A stretch of DNA of 64,000 nucleotides from positions 33,019-97,018 of the forward strand of contig VTPC01091304.1 of NCBI GenBank assembly GCA_011009095.1, written 5' to 3'. The notes beneath the pieces are model-generated. The model searched no databases. It saw nothing but the letters and a program-made list of their open reading frames with translations, and had not been told where the DNA came from. Shown here piece by piece: positions 50,801 to 57,200 of the stretch (the stretch's first letter is position 1; every line of letters starts with the position of its first letter). Position numbers and translations under genes: made by a program. The stretch comes from Ignelater luminosus (lineage: Eukaryota > Arthropoda > Insecta > Coleoptera > Elateridae).

Positions 50801-53800
50801 ATACCTGAATTACTGAAAATAGCAACTTTAACATTTCTTGCAAGAAAAAAATGATGACGTTGACATCTGAAACATCTGAGACATCAGAACTTTTAGTATC
50901 TTATTTGGCATTACAAATACCTACTATCTGTGACCATATTTCCAGCTTTACCTTAGTTTTGAAGGTTTACCTATAATTTTTGTTAAAATTACTGCTTTTT
51001 ATAATCATTTATGGTTTTTTAGGCGAATAAAACTTAACAGTAAATGATCCAGAGGCGTACAAAGAAATTGCACATCAGTCCAGATATTGAGTCGTTCGTA
51101 TCAAACCAACAACTTTATAAAGATCCACTAAATTGAAATGGATTTTGCATTTTGCAATCTATTGATCGGTACCTAAGATTAGAGCTGGTTAATAGTACCA
51201 TCTACCAACTGCCTCTCACATTGTTACGTAATATATATATATATATATAGGGTGTGCCAGAAAGAAATATTGGAAAAATGCAGTTTATTGGTGGAACTGT
51301 GCATATCTTAGAGCATCTACAGTTTCATTTGAAAAAAGATTAATATACAGGGTGTTCGACAATTGATGGAACAGCTTCATGTTACATATTCCCTATGTAA
51401 AACTAAGACGAAAATGTTTATCAAAGAAAGTTCCTGGGTGCGCAAATGCTCCTCAAGAAAACATCTTAAACACTTTAAGTTCGACAACGTAAGACAAACA
51501 TAAAAACTATAATTATAAAGATCCAGTAACCAAACAAGCCTCAGATGATTTATTTAAGGTTTAAAACACATCAATAAACTTAATTTTTATAAATTACAAA
51601 TTTACTCAATTGATCGTAAAAACTTAGTTTGACAAATGTTCAAATTGTCCTCCGTTAGCTTCCAGGCAGGTGGTTGCTTGCGATAGGACTTCATTATGAA
51701 CATTTCTAGGCATTTATGGAGTAATTAATTGTACACTATCTATTATTCGTGCTTGTAGATCTTGTAGATTAATCTAGAGGTGTTTGGTAAATCTTTTCCT
51801 TTAGAAAACTCCAAAGGATTTAAATCAGCGGACCGCGGTGGTCACAATATACGGCCATTACCACCAATCCAATTCCTTGACGTTATAGGCATAATGAGTT
51901 GGTGCGTCATCATGCATCCAGATTCTGTCCATTTAGCAGATTGAGTGAATTAAAAATAATTTCCTCTATTCGGGCGTTGTAGTGAAAAGTGAGGTTCAAT
52001 AATGTCGCCTGCTACTACCATTCAAACAACTAAAGAGAATCTGACCTACTTTCTAGACGGTCTCACACTATGTGAATTTTTATGAGCCTACTGATGCATA
52101 TTGTGACAATTAAAAATGTCTCTTGAAAAAATTGCTGCATCAGTCCACAGTATTTACTTATGGAAATTCCAGTTCAGGTTGATCTGCTGTAGTAGCCAGT
52201 TGCAGTAGTTAATGTGTCTTTGATAATCATTAGGTGTTAACGACTGAACAGTACGAAAGTGGCACGAATATAAAGAATCTGTTTTAAAACATTGTGTGTG
52301 GAATTACTAGGAATATTAAATCGGCAAGCAACTTCTCTTGTACTACTTCCAGGTTCTTTAGAAACACTTTGCAAAATTTGTTCTTCTTGCTCAGGATTAA
52401 AAGACTAATTTGCGGAGCACCAGCATTAACACGGTTTGGTATTTGACCTGTCTCTCTCAGCCGCCGATCCAATCCTCTAAATACGTTTGCTGACGGTTGA
52501 GGACAATTTGGATTCAGCTTTCGCGACATTACCATTTCTTTCGCAAACCCCATAAACCTAGTACATATCAGCACAGCATATTCGTTGAAACTAACTCCAT
52601 TGCTTACTAATAAATGGTTCCGGTAACTAAAATTATGACAGATTTAGAACAACCGCGATTGACAATGATAATTTATCGAATATAAAATTCAAATACAAGT
52701 CGGTTCAGAGTGTTTGCCAATAATAAGATTTTTGCCGAAAGCATCAACTTTTAGTTCAATAAAATGCAAAATTTTAGAATTTGTTGTTATTTTATAAAAT
52801 CTGTAGATAATATCCTTTCATAATATTGCAAGTTTTTTATTTTACGGAGTATTTCTTGTTCAAAATTTCCAACTTTGATTAGCTCGTGAGGAAAGAGAAG
52901 ACATCCACGAAGATTTTCGTACCGGACTTTTCTTCTCAATTTTAGTTGGGTTGTCTTTCCACGTAAAGCTGTTCCACCAGTTGTCGAACATCCTGTATGT
53001 GCGTTTGGGTACGAAACTCGGAATTGAAGTGAGGTGAGTTTATTGTCACATTGAGTCACGTGATCAAGGTGTAAAGCGAGTTATATCAAGGATATTAAGT
53101 TAGCTCGAACGCAACAGAGGTTTAAAATCTCAAATTGTAGTGGGAACTTCGCTTGTAAAATAATGTTAAACAATTAAAGTTTTTACAATAATAAACAAAC
53201 TTATTATCTTAAAACCTTTTCAAAAATGAATGATTTTAAGACCTTAACTGCTGTTCATTTTGCAAAAAAATATTTTCTGATACAGATGATATATTAATCT
53301 AAAAAATTAAAAACTTCGCGAAACTAGCAGCTTCCTCGCTTAAGTAGAAACCCAACTTAACCTACAAAACACAAAGAACTACAAAACATTTGAATTTTTG
53401 ACGTCTGTGCACACTAGATCCGTTAACAAGTAACGATTACCAGATAAAACAACTTGCTGATATTTGCCTATAATTAATCAAAAGATCGCTTGAATGCTTA
53501 AATATCTGTAAAGTAATGTAACTAGCAACTACTACAAAAAAAAACTTTGCTTCGAACAGTTTAATTACAAAAAACTTCAACAACAAACATTCAATTACAA
53601 ATCCAAAAATGAATGTAACTCACTAATGGTTCTGGTTTTTCTCTTTTAAACTCGATCTTCTCCAACAGCTTCTTATGGGGGATGTGAAACGGCAAAATAT
53701 CTGGTGTACTAAAAATAAATTTAATAAAAAAGAAATGTCATCTAAGAATTAAATTAGAATTAATTTTACCGTTCATATCTTTGAGGTGGTTTACAAATAA

Positions 53801-54143
53801 GTCTATGTCTAGTACCACAGGACGAAGGATTTAAAATATCACTGAATCCGTGTAATTCACTTGATCCTCGTTTGGACAAATTACTCGAAAGCATGGATTC
53901 AATATTGATGGATGCTCGTCCAGCAGCACTGTTTTCAGAAGTTTTTCGTTCAAAACTTCCAGAAACACGTTTAGACTCTTTTGAGATTTTACGTTCAAAC
54001 CCCTCGAAACTTCCTCTATTATTATTGTTCAGACTCTTGCCATCCAAGTGTTTCAAAATTGGTTTAGTGTTATTACTTGGAATTCTGTTAATGGAACTAT
54101 TCGAAATCTGTTTGCCATTATTCAATGTACGATCAAAATTCAT
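15519..54143 (-). CDS. Dnah6: Axonemal inner-arm dynein heavy chain, DNAH6/Dhc16F type (57 exons)
   Basis: This is a motor ATPase of the axoneme that drives microtubule sliding in motile cilia and sperm tails. Fifty-seven exons with GT-AG borders and matching phases give 4152 codons plus TGA at 15519-15521, near the length of vertebrate DNAH6. Order of domains: tail, linker, AAA1-AAA4, coiled-coil stalk with microtubule-binding domain, AAA5-AAA6, C-terminal cap. P-loops are GPAGTGKT (AAA1), GPTGGGKS (AAA2), GDTGVGKS (AAA3, split by an intron) and GVGGMGKQ (AAA4). The assignment to DNAH6 rather than DNAH1/3/7 rests on [11 protein letters not shown] after AAA1, RYMFPS-type [12 protein letters not shown] and the terminus [18 protein letters not shown]. 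Exon coordinates are given in the domain blocks below. One exon has a 1-base insertion (see 39846-40023). Several large introns are filled with transposons. Confidence 0.93.
17941..19941. mobile_element. Composite inverted-repeat element in Dnah6 intron 48
   Basis: The left end TACAGGCTATCCGGAAAGTA and the right end TACTTTCCAGACACCCTGTA are imperfect inverted copies, and the insertion is next to TA. Sub-terminal blocks near 18190-18250 and 19850-19930 also resemble each other (sharing TTGACCCCAG and CCTTAAACGTTGTC). The middle holds the 5' end of a hAT element (up to 19280). A G run of about 17 lies near 18370. So one element, or two, are nested within an older one. No intact transposase is present. 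Confidence 0.6.
18600..19280 (-). mobile_element. 5' part of a hAT-type element (TTF zinc-finger transposase type)
   Basis: The end at 19280 reads CAGTGGCGGCCCGTTATAAG on the minus strand. Inward there is a non-coding leader, then an open frame at 18817-18617 beginning [20 protein letters not shown] and including KFNRN...[13 protein letters not shown]. This resembles the N-terminal TTF/ZMYM-type zinc-finger region of hAT-like transposases. The frame ends after FIWW and the rest of the transposase is absent. A second copy of the same 5' end, in the opposite orientation, lies at 60477-61080. Confidence 0.6.
19957..23902 (-). CDS. Dnah6: Dnah6 exons 42-48: AAA5 and AAA6
   Basis: Exons are 23742-23902, 23361-23685, 23087-23259, 22802-22982, 22556-22735, 20360-20740 and 19957-20144 (about residues 2998-3527). 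Landmarks are [66 protein letters not shown] and [14 protein letters not shown]. Exons 45 and 46 are separated by a 66-bp intron that has no stop and keeps frame, so a naive reading would run through it. Exon 48 starts after a TACTAAC branch-point-like site. It lacks a charged loop that vertebrate DNAH6 has between the DFE and W..FDKL-type segments. Intron 46 (20741-22555) carries two inverted-repeat elements. Confidence 0.92.
21030..21566. mobile_element. TACAG-type inverted-repeat element in Dnah6 intron 46
   Basis: The left end TACAGTGTGTAAATAAAGTA and the right end (CCTTACTTTTTTTTGTA) are imperfect inverted copies. A second paired block (GAAGAAAAGCTCGGA near 21090 and its inverted copy near 21515) lies just inside. 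The interior, read on the minus strand, retains a decayed [13 protein letters not shown]-like stretch. This resembles the conserved third-catalytic-residue region (SPDLTPLDFFLWG) of IS630/Tc1-mariner transposases. It is a deletion derivative of about 540 bp. Confidence 0.55.
21853..22352. repeat. Inverted-repeat element with ~130-bp arms in Dnah6 intron 46
   Basis: The arm about 21853-21990 and the arm about 22220-22352 match in inverted orientation in several blocks (TTTACTGCAACCAC, ATAGTAGGC, AAAAAGTT.CTCA, AAAATAG). The identity is moderate. A perfect 26-bp palindrome, ATTTTTGTTGTTA and its inverted half, lies at 22058-22083 between them. There is no coding capacity. Confidence 0.5.
23971..25262 (-). 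CDS. Dnah6: Dnah6 exons 37-41: stalk coiled coils and microtubule-binding domain
   Basis: Exons are 25101-25262, 24824-25000, 24567-24763, 24265-24510 and 23971-24208 (about residues 2658-2997). The first coiled coil runs through [16 protein letters not shown] and [20 protein letters not shown]. The microtubule-binding region spans [28 protein letters not shown] and [12 protein letters not shown]. The second coiled coil begins at VEPKRKR and includes [20 protein letters not shown]. This is the antiparallel stalk that contacts the B-tubule. Phases (0,0,2,2,0) agree across all junctions. Intron 36, just upstream, is 6.1 kb and full of mobile elements. Confidence 0.95.
25698..26981 (-). mobile_element. 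Near-complete mariner (DD34D), 1284 bp
   Basis: The ends match as inverted repeats of about 28 bp (AGGTGTATACCTATGAAATG), differing in the outer two bases, with TA on both sides. Mariners are usually about 1.28 kb, so this is full length. The transposase is on the minus strand, the same strand as the dynein gene (separate entry). The strong similarity of the two ends and the almost intact frame suggest a recent insertion. Confidence 0.88.
25770..26810 (-). pseudogene. Mariner transposase with a single in-frame stop
   Basis: The frame from ATG at 26810 to the stop at 25770 is 347 codons including the final stop, exactly mariner size. It is broken only by a TGA at 26684-26682 (about codon 43), after HALS. 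Downstream, the helix-turn-helix region ([15 protein letters not shown]) and [11 protein letters not shown] are present. The catalytic triad is intact: D in TGDEKW, D in FLDDNVPPH, and D in SPDLAPSDY with exactly 34 residues between the last two. A downstream ATG in the second frame half could start a truncated protein lacking the first DNA-binding helices. Confidence 0.88.
27280..27736 (-). pseudogene. Transposase N-terminal remnant (IS630-like, helix-turn-helix)
   Basis: Minus-strand reading from ATG at 27736 begins [20 protein letters not shown] and continues [16 protein letters not shown]. After a decayed stretch, [20 protein letters not shown] follows in another frame. This pattern (an ESYFRNG start, then a second helix-turn-helix with LHLHPY-like sequence) matches the N-terminal half of a class of insect transposases whose N-terminus is the DUF4817-type domain. 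The catalytic half is missing. Ends were not found. Confidence 0.5.
31385..33085 (-). CDS. Dnah6: Dnah6 exons 33-36: AAA4
   Basis: Exons are 32895-33085, 32666-32838, 32041-32224 and 31385-31550 (about residues 2420-2657). The AAA4 P-loop is [10 protein letters not shown], where most relatives have GVGGTGKQ. It is followed by the Walker B-like [54 protein letters not shown] and [20 protein letters not shown]4 is a regulatory nucleotide site of the ring. All junction phases agree (2,1,2,0). Introns 34 and 35 are 441 and 490 bp; intron 34 has a small inverted repeat. Confidence 0.95.
32340..32495. repeat. Small inverted repeat in Dnah6 intron 34
   Basis: TTTTTAATGACGTTTCGCCACA at its left side (about 32347) is repeated inverted as TGTGGCAAAACGTCATTAAAA (about 32474). 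The arms are about 25 bp with few mismatches and enclose some 100 bp. It is probably a small MITE. Confidence 0.5.
33164..34807 (-). CDS. Dnah6: Dnah6 exons 27-32: AAA3 and AAA3-AAA4 link
   Basis: Exons are 34584-34807, 34323-34534, 34015-34270, 33761-33953, 33472-33695 and 33164-33419 (about residues 1965-2419). The AAA3 P-loop [12 protein letters not shown] is interrupted by intron 28 after the first base of the glycine codon. Walker B is [11 protein letters not shown]. Other signatures are [34 protein letters not shown] and [24 protein letters not shown]3 nucleotide state gates motor activity in dyneins. Phases (2,1,2,0,2,0) agree; introns are short (about 50-60 bp). Confidence 0.95.
34864..38050 (-). 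CDS. Dnah6: Dnah6 exons 23-26: AAA2
   Basis: Exons are 37838-38050, 35449-35634, 35105-35301 and 34864-35050 (about residues 1704-1964). Exon 23 ends just after the AAA2 P-loop, [12 protein letters not shown]. Exon 24 resumes with [12 protein letters not shown]. Walker B and sensor sequences [17 protein letters not shown] and [16 protein letters not shown] lie in exon 25, followed by [12 protein letters not shown]. Intron 23 (2.2 kb) is occupied by two nested transposons, so a gene finder may split the gene here, but the phase-0 junction is clean. Confidence 0.94.
35862..37149 (-). mobile_element. Mariner nested in an older inverted-repeat element, 1288 bp
   Basis: Inverted ends of about 28 bp (CGAGGGCGGTTCAATAAGTA on the left, with one or two changes on the right) are bordered by TA at 35860-35861 and 37150-37151. 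It sits inside the left arm of the 35665-37799 element, which dates it as the younger insertion. The transposase is on the minus strand and disabled (separate entry). Confidence 0.88.
35949..36970 (-). pseudogene. Mariner transposase, frameshift plus nonsense
   Basis: The frame starts at 36970 with [18 protein letters not shown] 1-base deletion near 36835, after VRYWF, moves the rest ([18 protein letters not shown]) to another frame. A TGA replaces the expected Trp right after VDET near 36488. Beyond it the sequence is open to 35949: FHHDNTPAH and [14 protein letters not shown] keep the second and third catalytic aspartates 34 residues apart (DD34D). Two lesions make it inactive. It belongs to a different mariner subfamily from the copy at 25698-26981. 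Confidence 0.85.
38105..39084 (-). CDS. Dnah6: Dnah6 exons 20-22: AAA1 motor site
   Basis: Exons are 38632-39084, 38432-38577 and 38105-38376 (about residues 1413-1703). This is the main ATP-hydrolysing site: Walker [17 protein letters not shown], then [20 protein letters not shown], Walker B CFDEFNRI, and [11 protein letters not shown]. The N-loop sequence [20 protein letters not shown] precedes it. [21 protein letters not shown] and [16 protein letters not shown] follow. All catalytic residues are present, so the motor should be competent. Phases 2,1,0 match the neighbours. Confidence 0.96.
39144..42412 (-). CDS. Dnah6: Dnah6 exons 11-19: distal tail and linker
   Basis: Exons are 42031-42412, 41840-41968, 40832-41089, 40562-40771, 40296-40508, 40086-40232, 39846-40023, 39337-39789 and 39144-39280 (about residues 711-1412). 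Linker signatures are [79 protein letters not shown] and [18 protein letters not shown]. The linker is the mechanical lever across the AAA ring. Exon 17 (39846-40023) is 178 bp where phase demands 177; the extra A sits in the run at 39964-39970. Exon 11 has a weak acceptor, but its phase joins exon 10 correctly. Confidence 0.9.
39846..40023 (-). pseudogene. Dnah6: Dnah6 exon 17 with a 1-base frameshift in a 7-A run
   Basis: Read from 40023 the exon gives [19 protein letters not shown] and then runs out of frame. One base over, it continues [20 protein letters not shown] and [20 protein letters not shown], exactly the conserved linker sequence. Removing one A from the T7 (plus strand) at 39964-39970 restores both the homology and the phase to exon 18. 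Every other one of the 57 exons is clean, so a sequencing or assembly error is the likeliest explanation. A real null allele is the alternative. Confidence 0.9.
41128..41560. repeat. TACAGGGTG-type mobile element end in Dnah6 intron 12
   Basis: TACAGGGTGTTTCTGGTTTA at 41128 looks like one terminus of the same kind of TACAG-ended elements found in introns 2, 23, 46 and 48. The opposite end could not be located with confidence, so the extent given is approximate. Intron 12 is 750 bp, unusually long for this gene, consistent with an insertion. Confidence 0.3.
42983..45072. repeat. Cluster of four copies of a dispersed repeat, mixed orientation
   Basis: Copies lie at about 42983-43105 (+), 43426-43560 (+), 44729-44832 (-) and 44967-45072 (+). 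A fifth copy lies at 58534-58604 (-). They share CAAAAGACGATCGCAAATTG, GAGCTCAATAACGAT, CTCTCCGCTAGAGGCGCT and, further on, TTTATAAGTTTGAGGTT. Around 43353-43590 and 43552-43810 a second motif, GCAACAACAAGGCATTAATA, occurs in both orientations, forming palindromes. These are probably termini of one non-autonomous element family that has inserted into itself. No coding capacity. Confidence 0.6.
43829..44733. mobile_element. Inverted-repeat element, ~905 bp
   Basis: Left end GGCCGGTCTTTTCACCTCCTTG (in part) pairs with the right end AAGAAGGTGAAAAGACTGGCC (in part). Inner blocks also pair: CCCTTTTAAATTAAATCTGTCT and GTTTATCTGGTTTGTAAC with their inverted copies near 44650-44710. Arms total about 130 bp. 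The element sits between two oppositely oriented copies of the CTCTCCGCTAGAGGC repeat. No transposase seen. Confidence 0.55.
45115..46751 (-). mobile_element. Tc1-like transposon with IR/DR ends, decayed
   Basis: Both ends carry ATAACTAAATATTGGGACAA-type inverted repeats next to TA (45113-45114 and 46752-46753). A second copy of the repeat (ACAACTATATATTGGGACAA, 45311-45330; inverted near 46535-46556) lies about 195 bp inside each end, the IR/DR layout of Tc1-family elements. Between 46430 and 45350 the minus strand holds a transposase relic: [59 protein letters not shown]-like residues. Many stops and frame changes make it inactive. Confidence 0.82.
47090..49155 (-). CDS. Dnah6: Dnah6 exons 3-10: N-terminal tail
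   Basis: Exons are 49083-49155, 48780-49029, 48331-48715, 48065-48279, 47835-48015, 47609-47775, 47326-47552 and 47090-47264 (about residues 154-711). Matches to the DNAH6 tail include [70 protein letters not shown] and [11 protein letters not shown]. The tail mediates heavy-chain docking and light-chain/actin association in inner arms. Phases 1,2,0,2,0,2,1,2 all agree. Exon 7 uses the donor CAA|GTCTGT, which is weaker than the others. Confidence 0.9.
49793..50925. mobile_element. Foldback element with arms of ~400-500 bp
   Basis: The left half (49793 to about 50220) is repeated inverted in the right half (about 50250-50925). Shared blocks include GAAACTACAG-type sequence, AAGAAATTTCTTAAAATAC, AGACGAACAACATATTAAAAG-like sequence and AAAGTTGTAACTAC at the centre. 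Within each arm a unit of about 300 bp occurs twice (the ...AACA.CATA.TAAAAGT...GTGTTCAAG... pattern at 49800-49880 and 50105-50190). The right arm is interrupted by a 237-bp nested element (50555-50791). No protein is encoded. The structure resembles FB-type or very-long-TIR elements. Confidence 0.7.
50555..50791. mobile_element. 237-bp MITE nested in the foldback
   Basis: Ends GACTTCGTACGGTCTAAGAA and the inverted GACTTTGTGCGGTCTAAGAA copy lie inside TA dinucleotides (50553-50554 and 50792-50793). The inverted repeats continue through CTACAT. It breaks the otherwise continuous right arm of the foldback, so it is the younger insertion. TA targets suggest mobilisation by a Tc1/mariner transposase. 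An open frame across it is incidental. Confidence 0.7.
51228..51246. repeat. (AT)n microsatellite
   Basis: About nine AT/TA units, directly followed by TAGGGTGTGCCAGAAAG, which resembles a TACAG/TAGGG-type element end. Confidence 0.75.
51346..52997 (-). mobile_element. IS630-like (Tc1/mariner superfamily) element, decayed
   Basis: The left end TACAGGGTGTTCGACAATTG and right end CAGTTGTCGAACATCCTGTA are inverted repeats of about 33 bp with few mismatches, next to TA. The minus strand between about 52560 and 51640 holds a relic transposase: [21 protein letters not shown] near 52500, a helix-turn-helix-like [12 protein letters not shown] near 52330, then WMHDGAPTHYA-like and WWW...IV residues near 51850-51930, the DDE-region pattern FMQDGAPPHYA. 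Frameshifts and stops are frequent. It is about 1.65 kb. Confidence 0.72.
53624..54143 (-). CDS. Dnah6: Dnah6 exons 1-2: N-terminus
   Basis: Exon 1 (53770-54143) starts at ATG 54143 with [20 protein letters not shown] and is Ser/Asn/Lys-rich with [17 protein letters not shown], a low-complexity, probably disordered and phosphorylatable segment. It ends in phase 2 at a CG|GTAAAA donor. Exon 2 (53624-53708) encodes [20 protein letters not shown] and ends in phase 0, matching exon 3. The N-terminus is the least conserved part of axonemal dyneins, so these two exons rest on phase agreement, open frame and position rather than on strong homology. Confidence 0.75.
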
Positions 54144-54206
54144 TTTTAAAAAAATATTTAAAAAAATATATCAGGAATAAAAATAAAACGCGACTTGACA
54201 TTATTA

Positions 54207-54223
54207 AAAAAAAAAAAAAAAAC
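54207..54223. repeat. Poly-A tract
   Basis: About 17 consecutive A residues on the + strand in the dynein promoter region, 65 bp upstream of the start codon (poly-T on the transcribed strand). Confidence 0.8.
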
Positions 54224-54239
54224 TGTTTTGTTAAATATC

Positions 54240-54254
54240 GTAACTCCTAGCAAT
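54240..54254 (-). promoter_or_regulatory. Possible X-box (RFX) site upstream of Dnah6
   Basis: On the minus strand the sequence ATTGCT-AGG-AGTTAC, about 97 bp before the dynein ATG, fits the ciliary X-box pattern RYYVYY-N(1-3)-RRHRAC at 11 of 12 positions. Axonemal dynein genes in flies are known RFX and forkhead targets. Degenerate motifs like this occur by chance in AT-rich DNA, so the call depends on position and gene type. Confidence 0.25.
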
Positions 54255-57200
54255 ACCGACAGTTGAATACTTTTTTTATACAAACTTAGAAATAAAATGT
54301 TTAGTACAAAATGTACATACAAAAAGTTTTAACTCTAATAACTTGAAAAAATTTAAATTTATCAAACTAAAATAGAAATTTGTAAATTTAGAATCGTCAA
54401 AAACTAATGTTATCGTACTACCCATAAATTGCTTATTATATTAGGTATATTCATCAACATTTTCTGTTTTCCACTAACATAATCTGAATTTTTTATAGTG
54501 AGTCACTTCAATTTTGATTAGTTTCAGATATACTGTGAAAATGAATTCAGCAACAAAAACAAATATTTGTCTTCCGAAAAACCAAATCTTTTTGATTCGC
54601 AAATCTACCTACCTACTAAACGGCGTAAAAATTCTTTTACAGCCAAAAAAAAGTCAAAGCGAGTTATTGTCATAACTCATAAAGTTAATACCACGCAACG
54701 AAAACAAACAGACGGAATAACTCCTACAAAGATAATTTTTCGAAAAAACGCAAAAAAACACATCAATTTGTATTGGAAGGGAGACATTTTTTGATATACA
54801 ATTCGAACCTTAAACTTCAACCTCAAACTTTTGTAATGGAAAAAGGGTTCAACTGGCACATCATTAGAAGGGTTTTTCCATTCTCCATATTGCCCCGTTT
54901 GAATTTTTAAATTCGGTTAATTTGTTTGGAAGATACAGGGTAACATTAAATTAAAGTGACATTTGTTCTCGTTTTGTTTAATTTGACAATTACTATAGGC
55001 CAGTCAATATCGACATAAAAAAGGCAAACATGCAAAAATTAGGGTATTTCTGATGTTTTTTAAATGTTGTTAGGACCCCTACGGGTAGTAGGGCGGTACC
55101 AGCCCAGACCACTGGTGGGACTCACTGTCCTCCAGGTCGAGGCAGACAACACGGCCACGCCGAACCGTGCGTCCCCAAGCAAATAGCTAGCCATGCAGTT
55201 AATTCAGCGGGTGTATTAGTGCTTTTTTTTTACCTGGGATGAATCCTTTGTCATAAAACCGTAAATAATCTGTTTGTTGTACCTACTTAAAACGGGTGTA
55301 GGTTGTTACTTCTTTAAGCAACAGAACGGTATTGTACAAATCGTTGTAATGTAAATTTACATAAAATGTGGTTTTTGTTTAATGCTGGTTTTTAGGGAAT
55401 AATTGAAAAAAGTAAATTAAAAAAGTTACTTGTAGCTAGTTTGTTAGGCTTTGCTGGATAATAATACAGTATAAATTGAAATACTTAGACAAAAAGGCGA
55501 TTATTGTGATTACCGAAAAATATCGATTGGAAAACAATACAAGCTTAATTGCTGTTTGGATTGTTTATGATTTTATTTTGTGCTAATATCGAAAGTCTCA
55601 ATAATTCTTTGACTTTAAGGAGTACGTGTTTTTTTTTAGAAAAAGGAGATTTGTTAAAAAATACCTACACTCATCTTCGTATGTCAAGGTATGCCTTGAT
55701 TAAAAATTATCTAAATTATTAGCATTGCAAAAGGATGTTAGAAAAGTAATAGTAAGGGTGTAATAAGCGTCCATTGCGCACTAAAAAAAACTAAACCTGA
55801 AATGATTGCAATCACATGGCTGGTTGCAAAAGCTTGTTTGTTGCTCTAAATTCAGATGTTTTGAATTTTAGCGTATTTCCTGTACAAATAATTTGTCTTT
55901 TTTTCGGTTTAAACTAGTACCGTTGTACGTAAACTTCCTAGCGGGTGCACTTAAAGCTTAAAAGCAGAACAAAGATCGGTTTACTTTTTTGACCAAGATA
56001 AAAGAAGATAGCTGACGGTAAAAGGAACAAACCACCCGCAATTTACTGGAATGTCTGGCTTGACTAGGGTTAAAGAAAGAGAAAGTGTGAAAGGGAAATT
56101 TCCTTTTCAACTAATACAGAGTTGCCAATTCTCTTAGTAATTTCATTCATGCATTTTTCGTAACGCATTTTGTTCTTTTGTGGCTAAACTAATAAATTTA
56201 CAAAATATTTTTACAATACTTTTTTATTAGGCTAGATGAGACCAATCTTCTGAACAAATCTTAAAGTAATATCTACATTAGTTATTGAATAATAACGTAT
56301 GAAAGTCTGGAACTTTATTAATCATTTCTGGGAAAACCGTTAAGATTTGACCATGGTTGTATAAGACTTTTCTGTTTGTATTGATGTCCCCTACCACCAG
56401 TTTCCCGGACTACTATTAGTTCACTAACACCCTGTATATGAGGGAAGGCAAAATTGAATTGCACAATTGTGCTAATAAAACTATTATTCTATTACTTTCC
56501 TTTTTTACTTTTTTGTGCTTTTTTTTATCATTTTGACATAACTAACAAACGTAATTATCAAATACGACGTCATTTAAATTTACAGCTCAAGTATAAACCA
56601 CATGAACATATTTTCCAAGACTACATAAGAACACTACAAGTACTGCTTCCCTTGTTAATGCTTATTTTATAACGTCTCATAAACAGTAGTGCCATATTTT
56701 CAAAGCCTTCCCACACATGATGCTTGGATTTATTTATACTTGGAGTACACGATGAATTAAAAAATTATTCTTAATTTATCATAAGTTTATTAAAATGAAA
56801 TATAAAAAACATTAACACACTGTATTCAACAAAACAAAAATAAGTTAAAACTAGAAAAAGCGTATATAACAGAACTGAGTTTAACATTGCATAGGAACAT
56901 ATGAAATGAAATTTGAATTTGGCATACAGCTCCAGAATGAACACACAGAGCTCCTTCTGATTATCTACGGCTATATAGTTAAATTCATTACAGCATTATG
57001 GTAAACCCAGCCCTGGTTTTTATTTATTAACATAAGAAGAAATGAACTTTACAAAAATGTTATATTTTGTGGCAAAAAAAATGATAGGAAGAGATGATTA
57101 AAATTTATAATGCAACACTGATATAGTTTTTTTTAAAGTTCTAATTTACTTATTTGCTTGATATTATTTTTTTTACCTAAAATGAAAGTGCTTAAGGTTG

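Larger units (their letters stand above)
49156..53623. other. 4.5-kb Dnah6 intron 2
   Basis: It lies between exon 2 (ends 53624) and exon 3 (starts 49155), phase 0. It contains a large foldback (49793-50925), an AT microsatellite (about 51228-51246) and an IS630-like element (51346-52997). Nothing resembling a further dynein exon was seen. Confidence 0.6.

Noticed and set aside
53872-54180. 102-codon + strand frame over Dnah6 exon 1
   Set aside because: Antisense shadow of the dynein N-terminal exon.
55065-55200. tRNA or SINE head in the GC-rich block
   Set aside because: No properly spaced A and B boxes and no cloverleaf could be drawn.
54945-56436. Possible element bounded by TACAGGG (54945) and CCCTGTA (56430)
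   Set aside because: Similarity between the ends does not go beyond about eight bases, so no element is claimed.
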